64,000 nucleotides of DNA from Candidatus Saccharimonadota bacterium (GTDB lineage Bacteria > Patescibacteriota > Saccharimonadia > Saccharimonadales > Saccharimonadaceae). The notes beneath the pieces are model-generated. The model ran no database searches. It saw only the letters and a list, made by a program, of their open reading frames with translations, and had not been told where the DNA came from. The stretch is from assembly GCA_905365145.1 (NCBI GenBank), contig CAJPIO010000001.1, positions 124,001 to 188,000 of the forward strand. The letters run 5' to 3'. Both the position numbers and the translations under genes were made by a program. Shown piece by piece: positions 15,697 to 22,287 of the stretch. The stretch's first letter is position 1. Each line of letters opens with the position of its first letter.

Positions 15697-16059
15697 ATGC
15701 TCGCAATTCGTTTGCAACGTTTGGGCCGCAAGGCTTATCCGGTATACCGCGTCGCCGTCCAGGAAGCACAGCGCCATCCATCGAGCGGCCGCGTGGTTGC
15801 TTATGTCGGTAGCTACAACCCGCATACCAAAGACGCTAATATCAATGTCGAGGCTGCTCAAAAATACCTTGATAACGGCGCTCAACCGACGCCGCGCGTT
15901 GCGAAGTTGCTAAAAGAGGCTGGCGTCAAGCTGCCGAAATGGGTTAAAGAGTTCCAGGGCGGCAAGACCAAAGCGGTCAAGAATGCTGAAAAGTTGCGCA
16001 AGAATCAGCCAAAAGAAGAGCCAGTTGCCGAAGAGACGGAAGCTCCAGCTGAAGCCTAA
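15697..16059 (+). CDS. rpsP: Ribosomal protein bS16
   Basis: Starts MLAIRLQRLGRKAYPVYRV, the conserved bS16 opening, with GRVVAYVGSYNP and a typical core of about 80 residues. A Lys/Glu/Ala-rich tail (LRKNQPKEEPVAEETEAPAEA) extends it to 120. bS16 helps 30S assembly. In most bacteria rpsP is followed by khpA, rimM, trmD and rplS. Here khpA follows, rimM is absent and trmD comes after cassette B. Confidence 0.96.
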   Translation: MLAIRLQRLGRKAYPVYRVAVQEAQRHPSSGRVVAYVGSYNPHTKDANINVEAAQKYLDNGAQPTPRVAKLLKEAGVKLPKWVKEFQGGKTKAVKNAEKLRKNQPKEEPVAEETEAPAEA

Positions 16060-16079
16060 CACTTTTAATCACGAACTAG

Positions 16080-16112
16080 CGCGCTCTAACTGCATGGTTG
16101 GGGCGCGTTTTT
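16080..16112 (+). terminator. Terminator after rpsP
   Basis: CGCGCTC pairs with GGGCGCG (one G-T pair) around an inner TAAC/GTTG, followed by TTTTTC. It may only attenuate, since khpA follows 70 nt later. Confidence 0.7.
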
Positions 16113-16183
16113 CGATTTCATAGCAAAAGCATGTTACAATGAAAGTACGATAGTAACCGTGTGACCGCAAAGGAGGAGATACC

Positions 16184-16591
16184 GTGGGCATGTCGACCAT
16201 TGACCAGGAATTTGTCGAATATATCGTAAAATCACTAGTAGGACATCCAGATGATGTGGTTGTTGACCGGATTGTCGACGAGAAGGGTGTTTTGCTGACG
16301 CTAACTGTCAATCCAGAAGACTTGGGCCGGGTGATTGGCCGCCGCGGCTCGACCGCGCAAGGACTGCGCACGCTGCTGCGAGCACTAGGCGCTAAAAATA
16401 CTGCTCATTACAACCTGAAAATCGTCAATAATGACGACCGCGAGGACGCTGATTCGGCTGTAGTGGATAATGATGTGGAAAACGCCACTAGTGATTCTGT
16501 GGAAAATGACGCAGAAAACGCAGAAACCGAAAGCGATTTCGCAAAAAAGTCGCGCCAAGAGCTTGCAGAATTAGACGATCTTGATATATAA
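16184..16591 (+). CDS. khpA: KhpA-type KH domain RNA-binding protein
   Basis: Residues 1-80 form a single KH domain of the KhpA (YlqC) type: VEYIVKSLVGHPDDVVV, LTVNPEDLGRVIGRRGSTAQ with the GxxG loop GRRG, then LRTLLRALG. KhpA pairs with KhpB (EloR/Jag) and binds many small RNAs and mRNAs in Gram-positive bacteria. Here a 50-residue Asp/Glu/Asn-rich tail is added, which is unusual for the family. A GTG at 16184 has AGGAGGAG upstream at good spacing; ATG 16190 is the alternative. It is flanked by structured-RNA cassettes A and B. Confidence 0.9.
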   Translation: MGMSTIDQEFVEYIVKSLVGHPDDVVVDRIVDEKGVLLTLTVNPEDLGRVIGRRGSTAQGLRTLLRALGAKNTAHYNLKIVNNDDREDADSAVVDNDVENATSDSVENDAENAETESDFAKKSRQELAELDDLDI

Positions 16592-16593
16592 TC

Positions 16594-16725
16594 ATAAGTA
16601 AGTTCATGCGAGAACCTTGAACTATCGAAGAAAACAAAGTACAAAAGCTCTACTGCGAGCAAACCTACAAATGGTTTGAGAGACTTATTTGTGCAAGAAA
16701 GCCGTCTTTTGAGGCGGCTTTTTTG
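16594..16725 (+). ncRNA. Candidate small RNA or khpA 3' UTR with terminator
   Basis: A possible promoter (TTGCAG 16563-16568, 18 nt, TATAAT 16587-16592) lies inside the khpA end. The following 130 nt has no ORF. ATAAGT (16594-16599) can pair with ACTTAT (16683-16688), enclosing AAACC/GGTTT and GCTC/GAGC hairpins. The stretch ends in a strong terminator, AAGCCGTC-TTTT-GAGGCGGCTT followed by T5. It may be an independent sRNA or simply the khpA 3' UTR. Confidence 0.4.
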
Positions 16726-16837
16726 TTGGGGTGAAACTTCGAGAAGGCGAGCGTAATCTATTACACGAAAAGCCAAACGTGTCAATTGAGACTATACAAC
16801 TATTTTGTAAAAGCACAAATATATAGATAAAACATAA

Positions 16838-16865
16838 TGTATAATAGGTCAAATACTATTATACA
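16838..16865. repeat. 10 bp perfect inverted repeat containing TATAAT on both strands
   Basis: TGTATAATAG (16838-16847) and CTATTATACA (16856-16865) are exact complements with an 8 nt centre. Each arm contains TATAAT in its own direction, so it may be a bidirectional promoter or an operator. The rest of the interval 16726-16901 is AT-rich, with an ACACG/CGTGT hairpin near 16763-16780 and no gene that I can see. Confidence 0.5.
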
Positions 16866-16901
16866 ATAAAATCTAGATTGCAGCAAATTATTGCAAGACA
16901 T

Positions 16902-17012
16902 GAAAATAGCCCGCCGAAAACGTGCTCAAGCTGGAAACTGGGTGTTTCAACCCAGGAGATGCAAAATCTGCGTCTCGAACCAGGTTGAACCAATTTTCAG
17001 CGGGCTATTTTC
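16902..17012 (-). ncRNA. Cassette B 3' structured RNA element
   Basis: A 19 bp outer stem pairs 16902-16920 with 16994-17012 with one non-Watson-Crick position, which is a G-U pair on the minus-strand RNA and C-A on the plus strand. Inside are CTGGGT/ACCCAG, an 8 bp GAGATGCA/TGCGTCTC hairpin (its odd pair favours the plus strand), and a longer-range CAAGCTGG/CCAGGTTG pairing with one mismatch. The result is a three-way, cloverleaf-like fold of 111 nt. It sits directly after the small ORF of cassette B. No known RNA family is recognised, and strand evidence is mixed. Confidence 0.55.
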
Positions 17013-17020
17013 GTGCGGGC

Positions 17021-17182
17021 TCAGTTGCTTCTCAGGCCACCCAGACCTGAGAAGATTCCAGCCCAGAGGGCCGCACGGCGCGGTTGGCCGCGCATAGCGT
17101 GTCCGACAGAGTTCTTGAGCGCGCGCATCTGTGCGCGCTCAAGGATGGTGGGCTTGGACTTGGGGGCGACGGCGGTCTTCAT
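17021..17182 (-). CDS. Cassette B: small basic protein, unknown
   Basis: A 53-codon ORF with AGAGAGGAAGG ahead of its ATG. The product is basic (KTAVAPKSKPTILERAQMRA; RGQPRRAALW) with a small hydrophobic end. Codon use (GCC, CCC, AAG, ATC, TCC, CTC) is clearly unlike neighbouring genes and looks like a high-GC source. The frame contains an 11 bp perfect stem (17114-17124 with 17133-17143) and a 9 bp perfect stem at its end (17028-17036 with 17046-17054). It may be a real peptide, a regulatory ORF, or an accidental frame in a structured RNA. Confidence 0.4.
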   Translation of the reverse strand: MKTAVAPKSKPTILERAQMRALKNSVGHAMRGQPRRAALWAGIFSGLGGLRSN

Positions 17183-17250
17183 GATCGCCTTCCTCTCTTT
17201 GCTCAAAGCAAGGGCGACTTTCGCCCTAGACTACCTTGAGCAAAAGTTGA
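17183..17250 (-). promoter_or_regulatory. Cassette B leader
   Basis: TTGAGCAAA (17236-17244) and TTTGCTCAA (17198-17206) form a 9 bp outer stem. Inside it GGGCGA/TCGCCC (17212-17217 with 17221-17226) makes a tight 3 nt-loop hairpin. Like leader A, it begins TATCAA, then CTTTT(T)GC, and puts a GC-rich hairpin before the ribosome site. Unlike A, the ribosome site looks unpaired. Confidence 0.55.
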
Positions 17251-17254
17251 TATA

Positions 17255-17283
17255 TATATATCACAGATAGACATCCGTGTCAA
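17255..17283 (-). promoter_or_regulatory. Cassette B promoter
   Basis: On the minus strand, TTGACA (17283-17278), a 17 nt spacer ending TGA, and TATATA (17260-17255). It is the same design as the cassette A promoter, including GTGATATATA and the following TATCAA-CTTTT. Confidence 0.8.
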
Positions 17284-17290
17284 GACTTGT

Positions 17291-17296
17291 TACACT
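17291..17296 (+). promoter_or_regulatory. -10 box of leaderless promoter (trmD)
   Basis: TACACT ends 7 nt before the trmD ATG. It lies just 8 bp from the divergent cassette B -35, so the two promoters may influence each other. Confidence 0.5.
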
Positions 17297-17303
17297 ATAA
17301 CAG

Positions 17304-17960
17304 ATGAGAAAAATTCAAGTGATTACCTTATTCCCAGAAATGTTCGCTGGCGTGTTCGGCAGTTCGATGATGTGGAAGGCGCAAAAAGACTGCCATGTCG
17401 AGCTCTCGACGATTGATCTGCGTCAGTTTGGATTAGGCCCGCGCCGGACAGTTGACGATACTCCATATGGCGGCGGCGATGGTATGCTGCTGATGGTCGA
17501 GCCGCTATGGCATGCGGTGCAGCAGGCCAAGCAGATTGACTCTGGCGCTAAAGTATTAATCATGACACCGCGCGGCCAGCGCTGGCGGCAGGCGTTGGCG
17601 CAGCAATACAGCGAAAGCGAAGATGGTTATATTGTGATCTGCGGACGCTACGAGGGTTACGATGAGCGAATTATGGCGCTGGTCGATCAAGAGCTTAGCG
17701 TCGGCGATTATGTACTAACTGGCGGCGAATTGCCAGCGATGACGATTATTGATTCGATTGTGCGGTTAATTCCTGGTGTACTTGGCGGCGAAAACAGCGC
17801 AGCGATTGAGAGCTTTAGCGACGGCGAAACGCTAGAATACCCGCAATACACCCGGCCCGAGGAATGGCAAGGTTTGCGCGTGCCAGAGGTACTATTGAGC
17901 GGACATCATGGCAAAATCGCCGAATGGCGGGCAGCACACAGCAAAAAGGCTGGGGAATAA
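17304..17960 (+). CDS. trmD: tRNA (guanine37-N1)-methyltransferase TrmD
   Basis: A SPOUT-fold enzyme methylating G37 with AdoMet. The conserved blocks are MRKIQVITLFPEMF, DDTPYGGGDGMLL, ICGRYEGYDERI and the trefoil-knot loop LTGGELPAMTIIDSIVRLIP. The C-terminal helical part is short (218 residues against about 240). It stands alone, without rimM upstream or rplS downstream, and is followed by two hairpins including a strong terminator. Confidence 0.96.
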   Translation: MRKIQVITLFPEMFAGVFGSSMMWKAQKDCHVELSTIDLRQFGLGPRRTVDDTPYGGGDGMLLMVEPLWHAVQQAKQIDSGAKVLIMTPRGQRWRQALAQQYSESEDGYIVICGRYEGYDERIMALVDQELSVGDYVLTGGELPAMTIIDSIVRLIPGVLGGENSAAIESFSDGETLEYPQYTRPEEWQGLRVPEVLLSGHHGKIAEWRAAHSKKAGE

Positions 17961-17968
17961 AGCGGTTT

Positions 17969-17996
17969 TGCTAGTGCTGGGCAGGCCCAGCTAGCA
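17969..17996 (+). other. Hairpin after trmD
   Basis: TGCTAG/CTAGCA encloses CTGGGC/GCCCAG with a 2 nt bulge. It lies nine bases after the stop and before the real terminator. It may stabilise the mRNA 3' end. Confidence 0.4.
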
Positions 17997-18014
17997 TCAA
18001 CTAAACTAGGAAAC

Positions 18015-18047
18015 GAAATACTCCTCGCCAAGGCAGAGGAGTATTTC
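18015..18047 (+). terminator. Strong terminator-like hairpin after trmD
   Basis: A perfect 12 bp stem pairs GAAATACTCCTC with GAGGAGTATTTC around a 9 nt loop, followed by ATTGTTGT. It has no clear T-tract, but the stem's own A/T ends could work in both directions. The stretch up to 18200 is AT-rich with no gene visible. Confidence 0.65.
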
Positions 18048-18201
18048 ATTGTTGTGGTGGATTTATCGGAGAGCGATCGATACATTTTTGTGTTTGTTTT
18101 TGTAACTTCGCTGTCTATACAATATACGTTTTTGTGCTTAATAGCAAGCATTTTTTGGACAAAAAATAAAAAATCGTGTGGAAAAATGCTATGCTAATAA
18201 T

Positions 18202-18660
18202 ATGAAACAGTTTATAGCTAATATTTTTCCGCCAACAATTTTCAAGAAGCGCGCACAGTATGCGGCGCTGGCAGCAGGTTTCTGGACGATTATTATAATG
18301 TTGGTGCAATTGTTTAGGTTCGAGAAATTTCCAAAAACTCTAGAATCGCTGGGGATTGGCGACGGCACTATCGCCGCGATTGCTATAGTTTTGCTAGAAT
18401 TTATTTCCTTGCCATTTTTGTTGTCTATGCCGCGGCTGGGTAGGATAGAGCGGCAAATATCAGGCGCGTGCGTGCTGCTAACGCCTAGCGTTTGGCTGGC
18501 GATCAGCGCGGTCGTACTGATGAGCGGCGGGCAGGGAAAAGTTAGTTTGTTTGGCGCGGTAGCGGCGCTGCCTGGGGTGATTAGTCTACTACTGTCCGGC
18601 GCGTGGCTAGCAGCTGCGGTGTATTTGACTGCTAAACTGCGGCGGCTAAATTTGAAATAA
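18202..18660 (+). CDS. Four-TM membrane protein, unknown
   Basis: The 152-residue protein has a basic N-terminus (PPTIFKKRAQ) and four hydrophobic segments at about residues 20-38, 57-75, 92-110 and 118-142, then a basic end. I recognise no family. The first upstream ATG (18178) is less likely because TATGCT at 18190-18195 lies 6 nt before 18202, the leaderless pattern. tRNA-Gln follows 33 nt later. Confidence 0.7.
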   Translation: MKQFIANIFPPTIFKKRAQYAALAAGFWTIIIMLVQLFRFEKFPKTLESLGIGDGTIAAIAIVLLEFISLPFLLSMPRLGRIERQISGACVLLTPSVWLAISAVVLMSGGQGKVSLFGAVAALPGVISLLLSGAWLAAAVYLTAKLRRLNLK

Positions 18661-18693
18661 CGGCGCTATAGTGATATATTAAGGTAGGCGCAA

Positions 18694-18768
18694 TGGGGTG
18701 TCGCCAAGTGGTAAGGCACTGGGTTCTGGTCCCAGCATGCGGGGGTTCGAATCCCTCCACCCCAGCCA
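18694..18768 (+). tRNA. tRNA-Gln (CTG)
   Basis: Acceptor TGGGGTG pairs with CACCCCA; the D stem is GCC/GGC, the anticodon arm CTGGG-TTCTGGT-CCCAG with anticodon CTG, and the T arm GGGGG-TTCGAAT-CCCTC. The discriminator is G and CCA is encoded. A -10-like ATATTA lies upstream. hisS begins only 12 nt after the CCA, so the tRNA and the hisS mRNA probably share a transcript that is cut by RNase Z or P-type processing. Glutaminylation would use GatCAB, found at 55-59 kb. Confidence 0.95.
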
Positions 18769-18780
18769 AGAAATAATGAT

Positions 18781-20094
18781 ATGAAGACAACTACTCCCCG
18801 CATTCCGAGCGGTTTCAGCGAATACCTGCCAGGCGACCAAATAGAGTTTAATCGTTTGCGCGACATTATTCGCGAAACTTATGAGCGCTATGGCTACGCG
18901 CCGCTGGACACGCCAGATATTGAGCTGAGCGAGGTGTTGTTGGCGAAAGGCGGCGGCGAAACCGAGAAACAGATCTATCGGTTCGAGCGCGGCAAGAATG
19001 ATTTGAGCTTGCGTTTTGATCTAACGGTGCCGCTGGCGCGCTACGTCGCCGAGCACGAAGGCCAGCTGGTTTTCCCGTTCCGGCGTTACCAGATTGGCAA
19101 AGTGCACCGTGCCGAGCGAGCTCAAGCCGGGCGTTTCCGCGAATTCTATCAGTGCGACATTGATGTGATTGGTTCGGAAAGCGTGGCAGCCGATGCGGAG
19201 TTTCCAGCGGTAATCAACGATATTTTTGAGCAGTTTGCTTTCGGCGAGTTCACGATTCACATCAATAATCGTTTGGTGTTGAACGGCTTTTTCGCTGGAA
19301 TTGGTTTGGCCGATGTATCGGCGGATGTACTACGAGTAGTCGATAAAATCGAGAAAATATCGCGTCAAGATTTTATGGCGGAATTACGCGAGTTGGGTCT
19401 TAGTGAAAAGCAAGTCTTGCAAGTAGTTGCTTTCACAGAAATTAGCGGTAGCAACGACGATATTTTATCGCAGCTAGAGTCAATGAAAAACGAGATCAAT
19501 TCTGATGATTTCGCGCTTGGCACGGCAAAATTACGTGAGTTGCTGGCGATGCTGCGAAACATGGGCTTGCCAGAGCAGCGTATTCAGCTAGACTTACGGA
19601 TTGCGCGCGGACTGGATTATTATACTGGCGTAGTCTACGAAACGACGCTTGATGATTATCCAGAAGTCGGTAGTGTTTGCTCGGGCGGACGCTACGATAA
19701 CTTGGCCGAGAATTATACGCGGACACGTTTGCCAGGCGTTGGTGTGTCGATTGGTCTGTCGCGCTTATTCTATAAACTACGCGAGGCAGGCGTCGTGTCT
19801 AGTAGTCGCCAGACATTGGCGCGCTGTATGGTGGCGGCCTTTGATGATGCGCAATTCGGTGAGGCGCTGCAAATAGCTGCCGAGCTGCGGCGAGCTGGCG
19901 TGGCGACAATCCTCAATACCGAATCGGTGCCGTTAAAAAAGAAGCTGCGCTATGCTGATCGTCTTGGTATACCGTTGGTAGTCTTGATTGGCGAAGAAGA
20001 AGTGCGCGGCCGTTTCGCGACAGTGAAGGATATGGCAACCGGTGAGAATAAGCCTATCCCCCGCCAGCAACTAGTCGAGGAGCTGCAACGATAA
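18781..20094 (+). CDS. hisS: Histidyl-tRNA synthetase
   Basis: Class II synthetase. Motif 2 is in the RFDLTVPLARYVAEH and FRRYQIGKVHRAERAQAGRFREFYQCDID region. The histidine-specific HisA block is RIARGLDYYTGVVYE, and motif 3 is GVGVSIGLSRL. The C-terminal anticodon-binding domain starts near RCMVAAFDD. The length of 437 is normal. The start follows the tRNA-Gln CCA by 12 nt, without a strong ribosome site. Confidence 0.97.
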   Translation: MKTTTPRIPSGFSEYLPGDQIEFNRLRDIIRETYERYGYAPLDTPDIELSEVLLAKGGGETEKQIYRFERGKNDLSLRFDLTVPLARYVAEHEGQLVFPFRRYQIGKVHRAERAQAGRFREFYQCDIDVIGSESVAADAEFPAVINDIFEQFAFGEFTIHINNRLVLNGFFAGIGLADVSADVLRVVDKIEKISRQDFMAELRELGLSEKQVLQVVAFTEISGSNDDILSQLESMKNEINSDDFALGTAKLRELLAMLRNMGLPEQRIQLDLRIARGLDYYTGVVYETTLDDYPEVGSVCSGGRYDNLAENYTRTRLPGVGVSIGLSRLFYKLREAGVVSSSRQTLARCMVAAFDDAQFGEALQIAAELRRAGVATILNTESVPLKKKLRYADRLGIPLVVLIGEEEVRGRFATVKDMATGENKPIPRQQLVEELQR

Positions 20095-20095
20095 G

Positions 20096-20596
20096 GTGGC
20101 TTGGCTGGTTAAGATAATCGCCGACTGGCTGCTGATTCCGTTAGTACTGCTGGCTTTGTATGAACTATTTTTTAAGGTTGAAAGTAAGCGCCGCTATGAA
20201 ATTTATTCTCGCGTGCTGATGGCCGGACTGACGTCTTATGTGATTGCTAAAATCCTTGGGCTAATATATCAGCCTGAACAGTTGCGTCCGTTTGAGCTGC
20301 TTGGCGTTAATCCGGGGGCGGCTTATCTGAATAATCCGGGATTTCCGTCGGATCACGCGCTTTTTGCGATGTTTTTGGTGCTGGCGGTCTGGTATGCGCT
20401 GCGTCGCCGCTCGATTACTATAATTATGCTAACTATGGCGCTGCTAGTTGGAGTTGGCAGGATATTAGCGCTGGTGCATACGCCGCTTGATGTTGTCGGC
20501 GGCATGGCGGTGGCTTGCTTGGGGGCGTTGTGGTACGTGGATTGGCCTAATGTTAAGCTTGCATCTAGCAAAAAACGCAAGAATGTAGTAAAATAA
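20096..20596 (+). CDS. PAP2-family phosphatase, probable undecaprenyl-PP phosphatase
   Basis: The catalytic motifs of the PAP2 family are present as NNPGFPSDHALF (motif 2) and ILALVHTPLDVVGG (motif 3). Five hydrophobic segments place the active site at the outer face of the membrane. Small proteins of this type (BcrC/PgpB-like) recycle the lipid carrier of wall synthesis. A GTG start lies 2 nt after the hisS stop, so translation is coupled. Confidence 0.85.
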   Translation: MAWLVKIIADWLLIPLVLLALYELFFKVESKRRYEIYSRVLMAGLTSYVIAKILGLIYQPEQLRPFELLGVNPGAAYLNNPGFPSDHALFAMFLVLAVWYALRRRSITIIMLTMALLVGVGRILALVHTPLDVVGGMAVACLGALWYVDWPNVKLASSKKRKNVVK

Positions 20597-20626
20597 CTTA
20601 GTAAGATGACTAATGTGGAGAAACCT

Positions 20627-21112
20627 ATGAACAACGCAAACGAGACTGCAGCGGTGAAGCTGGAGCCGTTTATTCCGATGGACAAAAAGGATATCATTCG
20701 AGCTGCTATCTATGGAGCATTCGCTGGTGCAATACTAACGGTGTTGTATATTTTGGTTGGCCGGGTCGCGTCGGCGGTGATGTGCCGCGGCGATAGTGAT
20801 TTATGCCAGAATGCGCCGCTGTATGTAGCAATTTTTTCGGTAACTTTGGTGTCAATCGGCGGATTGATACTGCTGTCGCAGGCGCGAATTTACCGGCCGT
20901 TATTTATCGTTATTGCTTCGATAGCGGCTCTATGGGGTCTGCAATCGTATTTAGCGCTCTTGCCGTGGTATTGGGCGATGGCGGCGATGACGGTAATTGG
21001 CGCGTTGACGTATGCGATGTTTACTTGGTTGGCGCGATTGCGGTCGTTTATACTTTACTTAGTAGTATCGATTGTGCTGATTGTAGCGGCTCGGTTGATT
21101 ATCGCTGGGTAG
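20627..21112 (+). CDS. Five-TM membrane protein, unknown
   Basis: A cytoplasmic N-terminus of about 20 residues is followed by five hydrophobic segments and a loop with two Cys (VMCRGDSDLCQN) between the first two. That loop is probably outside and may be disulfide-bonded. No domain is recognised. ATG 20627 has GTGGAG 6 nt upstream; an earlier ATG at 20606 is possible. It lies in the hisS-PAP2 run. Confidence 0.7.
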   Translation: MNNANETAAVKLEPFIPMDKKDIIRAAIYGAFAGAILTVLYILVGRVASAVMCRGDSDLCQNAPLYVAIFSVTLVSIGGLILLSQARIYRPLFIVIASIAALWGLQSYLALLPWYWAMAAMTVIGALTYAMFTWLARLRSFILYLVVSIVLIVAARLIIAG

Positions 21113-21136
21113 CTGGCACAGAACCGTTATTTGCGG

Positions 21137-21142
21137 TATGCT
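21137..21142 (+). promoter_or_regulatory. -10 box of leaderless promoter (rmuC)
   Basis: TATGCT ends 6 nt before the ATG at 21149. Confidence 0.5.
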
Positions 21143-21148
21143 AGCTAT

Positions 21149-22225
21149 ATGGAAATAATGGTTTTGCTTATAATTTTAGTGATAGTCGTCGCAGCGGCTA
21201 GCGTGGTTATTTTTGTGTTGATGCAGCAGCTGAAGCGAGTGCAAAATAACTCGGCGGTAGAGCTGATTAAGGGCGATGTCGTTGAATTGTCGCGCTCGAT
21301 CACTAATTTGCAGCAAACAATGAGCGACAAGCTTGAACGCTCGCAGCTGTCAACTCAGCAATCGGTGCAAAAGCAGCTCAGTGAAAGTTCAAAATTGGTG
21401 GCCGATGTCACGCAGCGCTTGACCAAGCTCGACGAGACCAACAAGCGTGTCGTTGATGTGGCGACTGACCTCAAAACCTTGCAAAATGTTCTACAAAACC
21501 CCAAGCAGCGCGGTGTTTTTGGCGAATACTATTTGTCGAGTGTTCTCGAAAATATTTTGGCGCCAGGGCAGTATCAAACTCAGTATAAGTTTCGCGACGG
21601 CGAAATGGTTGATGCGGTGATTTTTCTTGATAAGGGTCAGATTCTGCCAGTTGATAGCAAATTTAGCCTCGAAAATTATAACCGGATGATTGAAGCTAGC
21701 GGCAAAGAGCGCGAGCAGCTAATGCAAAAAGTCAAAGCTGATCTGAAAGGGCGCATCGACGAAACCAGCAAATATATTCGTCCGAGCGAGCATACTATGG
21801 ATTTCGCATTTATGTTTATTCCCAGCGAATCGTTGTATTATGATTTACTGATCAATAATGTTGGCCAGGGCGGCAGTTCGCGCGATCTGATAGAGTATGC
21901 CTTCCGCGAAAAGCACGTGATTATCACCAGTCCGACGAGTTTTATGGCGTATTTGCAAACGGTATTGCAAGGTTTGCGCAGCTTGCAAATCGAGGAGCAG
22001 GCTAAGGATATTCAGGTCCGCGTCGGCAAGCTCGGACAACACATCGCCAAATTTGAAGAGTATATGCAAAAACTAGGCAATAGTCTCGGTACGACAGTCA
22101 ATCATTATAACAACGCTCATAAAGAGCTCAGTAAAGTTGATAAAGACGTAGTGAAGATCGCTGGTAGCGATTCTTCCGTCGAAGTATTGACGCTTGATCG
22201 TCCGTCGTCTATTGATAAGAAGTAA
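21149..22225 (+). CDS. rmuC: RmuC-family DNA recombination protein
   Basis: A membrane anchor (residues 3-24) and a coiled-coil stretch (to about 110) precede the RmuC nuclease-like core: NPKQRGVFGEYYLSSVLENI, VDAVIFLDKGQILPVDSKF, DFAFMFIPSESLYYDL, HVIITSPTSFMAYLQTV. RmuC limits inversions at short inverted repeats in E. coli and has a restriction-endonuclease-like fold. The 358-residue length is typical of anchored forms. It is convergent with the aquaporin. Confidence 0.93.
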   Translation: MEIMVLLIILVIVVAAASVVIFVLMQQLKRVQNNSAVELIKGDVVELSRSITNLQQTMSDKLERSQLSTQQSVQKQLSESSKLVADVTQRLTKLDETNKRVVDVATDLKTLQNVLQNPKQRGVFGEYYLSSVLENILAPGQYQTQYKFRDGEMVDAVIFLDKGQILPVDSKFSLENYNRMIEASGKEREQLMQKVKADLKGRIDETSKYIRPSEHTMDFAFMFIPSESLYYDLLINNVGQGGSSRDLIEYAFREKHVIITSPTSFMAYLQTVLQGLRSLQIEEQAKDIQVRVGKLGQHIAKFEEYMQKLGNSLGTTVNHYNNAHKELSKVDKDVVKIAGSDSSVEVLTLDRPSSIDKK

Positions 22226-22240
22226 AGATTTTTGACTATC

Positions 22241-22270
22241 AAAATATCCCGCCGATAGACGGGATATTTT
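22241..22270. terminator. Bidirectional terminator between rmuC and the aquaporin gene
   Basis: An 11 bp stem AAAATATCCCG/CGGGATATTTT has an 8 nt loop and T/A tracts on both sides, so it can end both convergent genes. Confidence 0.85.
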
Positions 22271-22287
22271 TGTTAAGAAAGTTAGGT

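Noticed and set aside
12874..16675. The near-identical 17-mers GCAAACTTACAAATGGT (12874) and GCAAACCTACAAATGGT (16659) as a shared motif.
   Set aside because: By a rough estimate, about ten such one-mismatch 17-mer pairs are expected by chance in 64 kb on two strands, and the hairpins they form use different pairs.
16902..17012. Reading the structured element as a tRNA, 4.5S RNA, RNase P RNA or tmRNA.
   Set aside because: No anticodon arm of correct size, no CCA end, and none of the conserved SRP, RNase P or tmRNA sequences are present.
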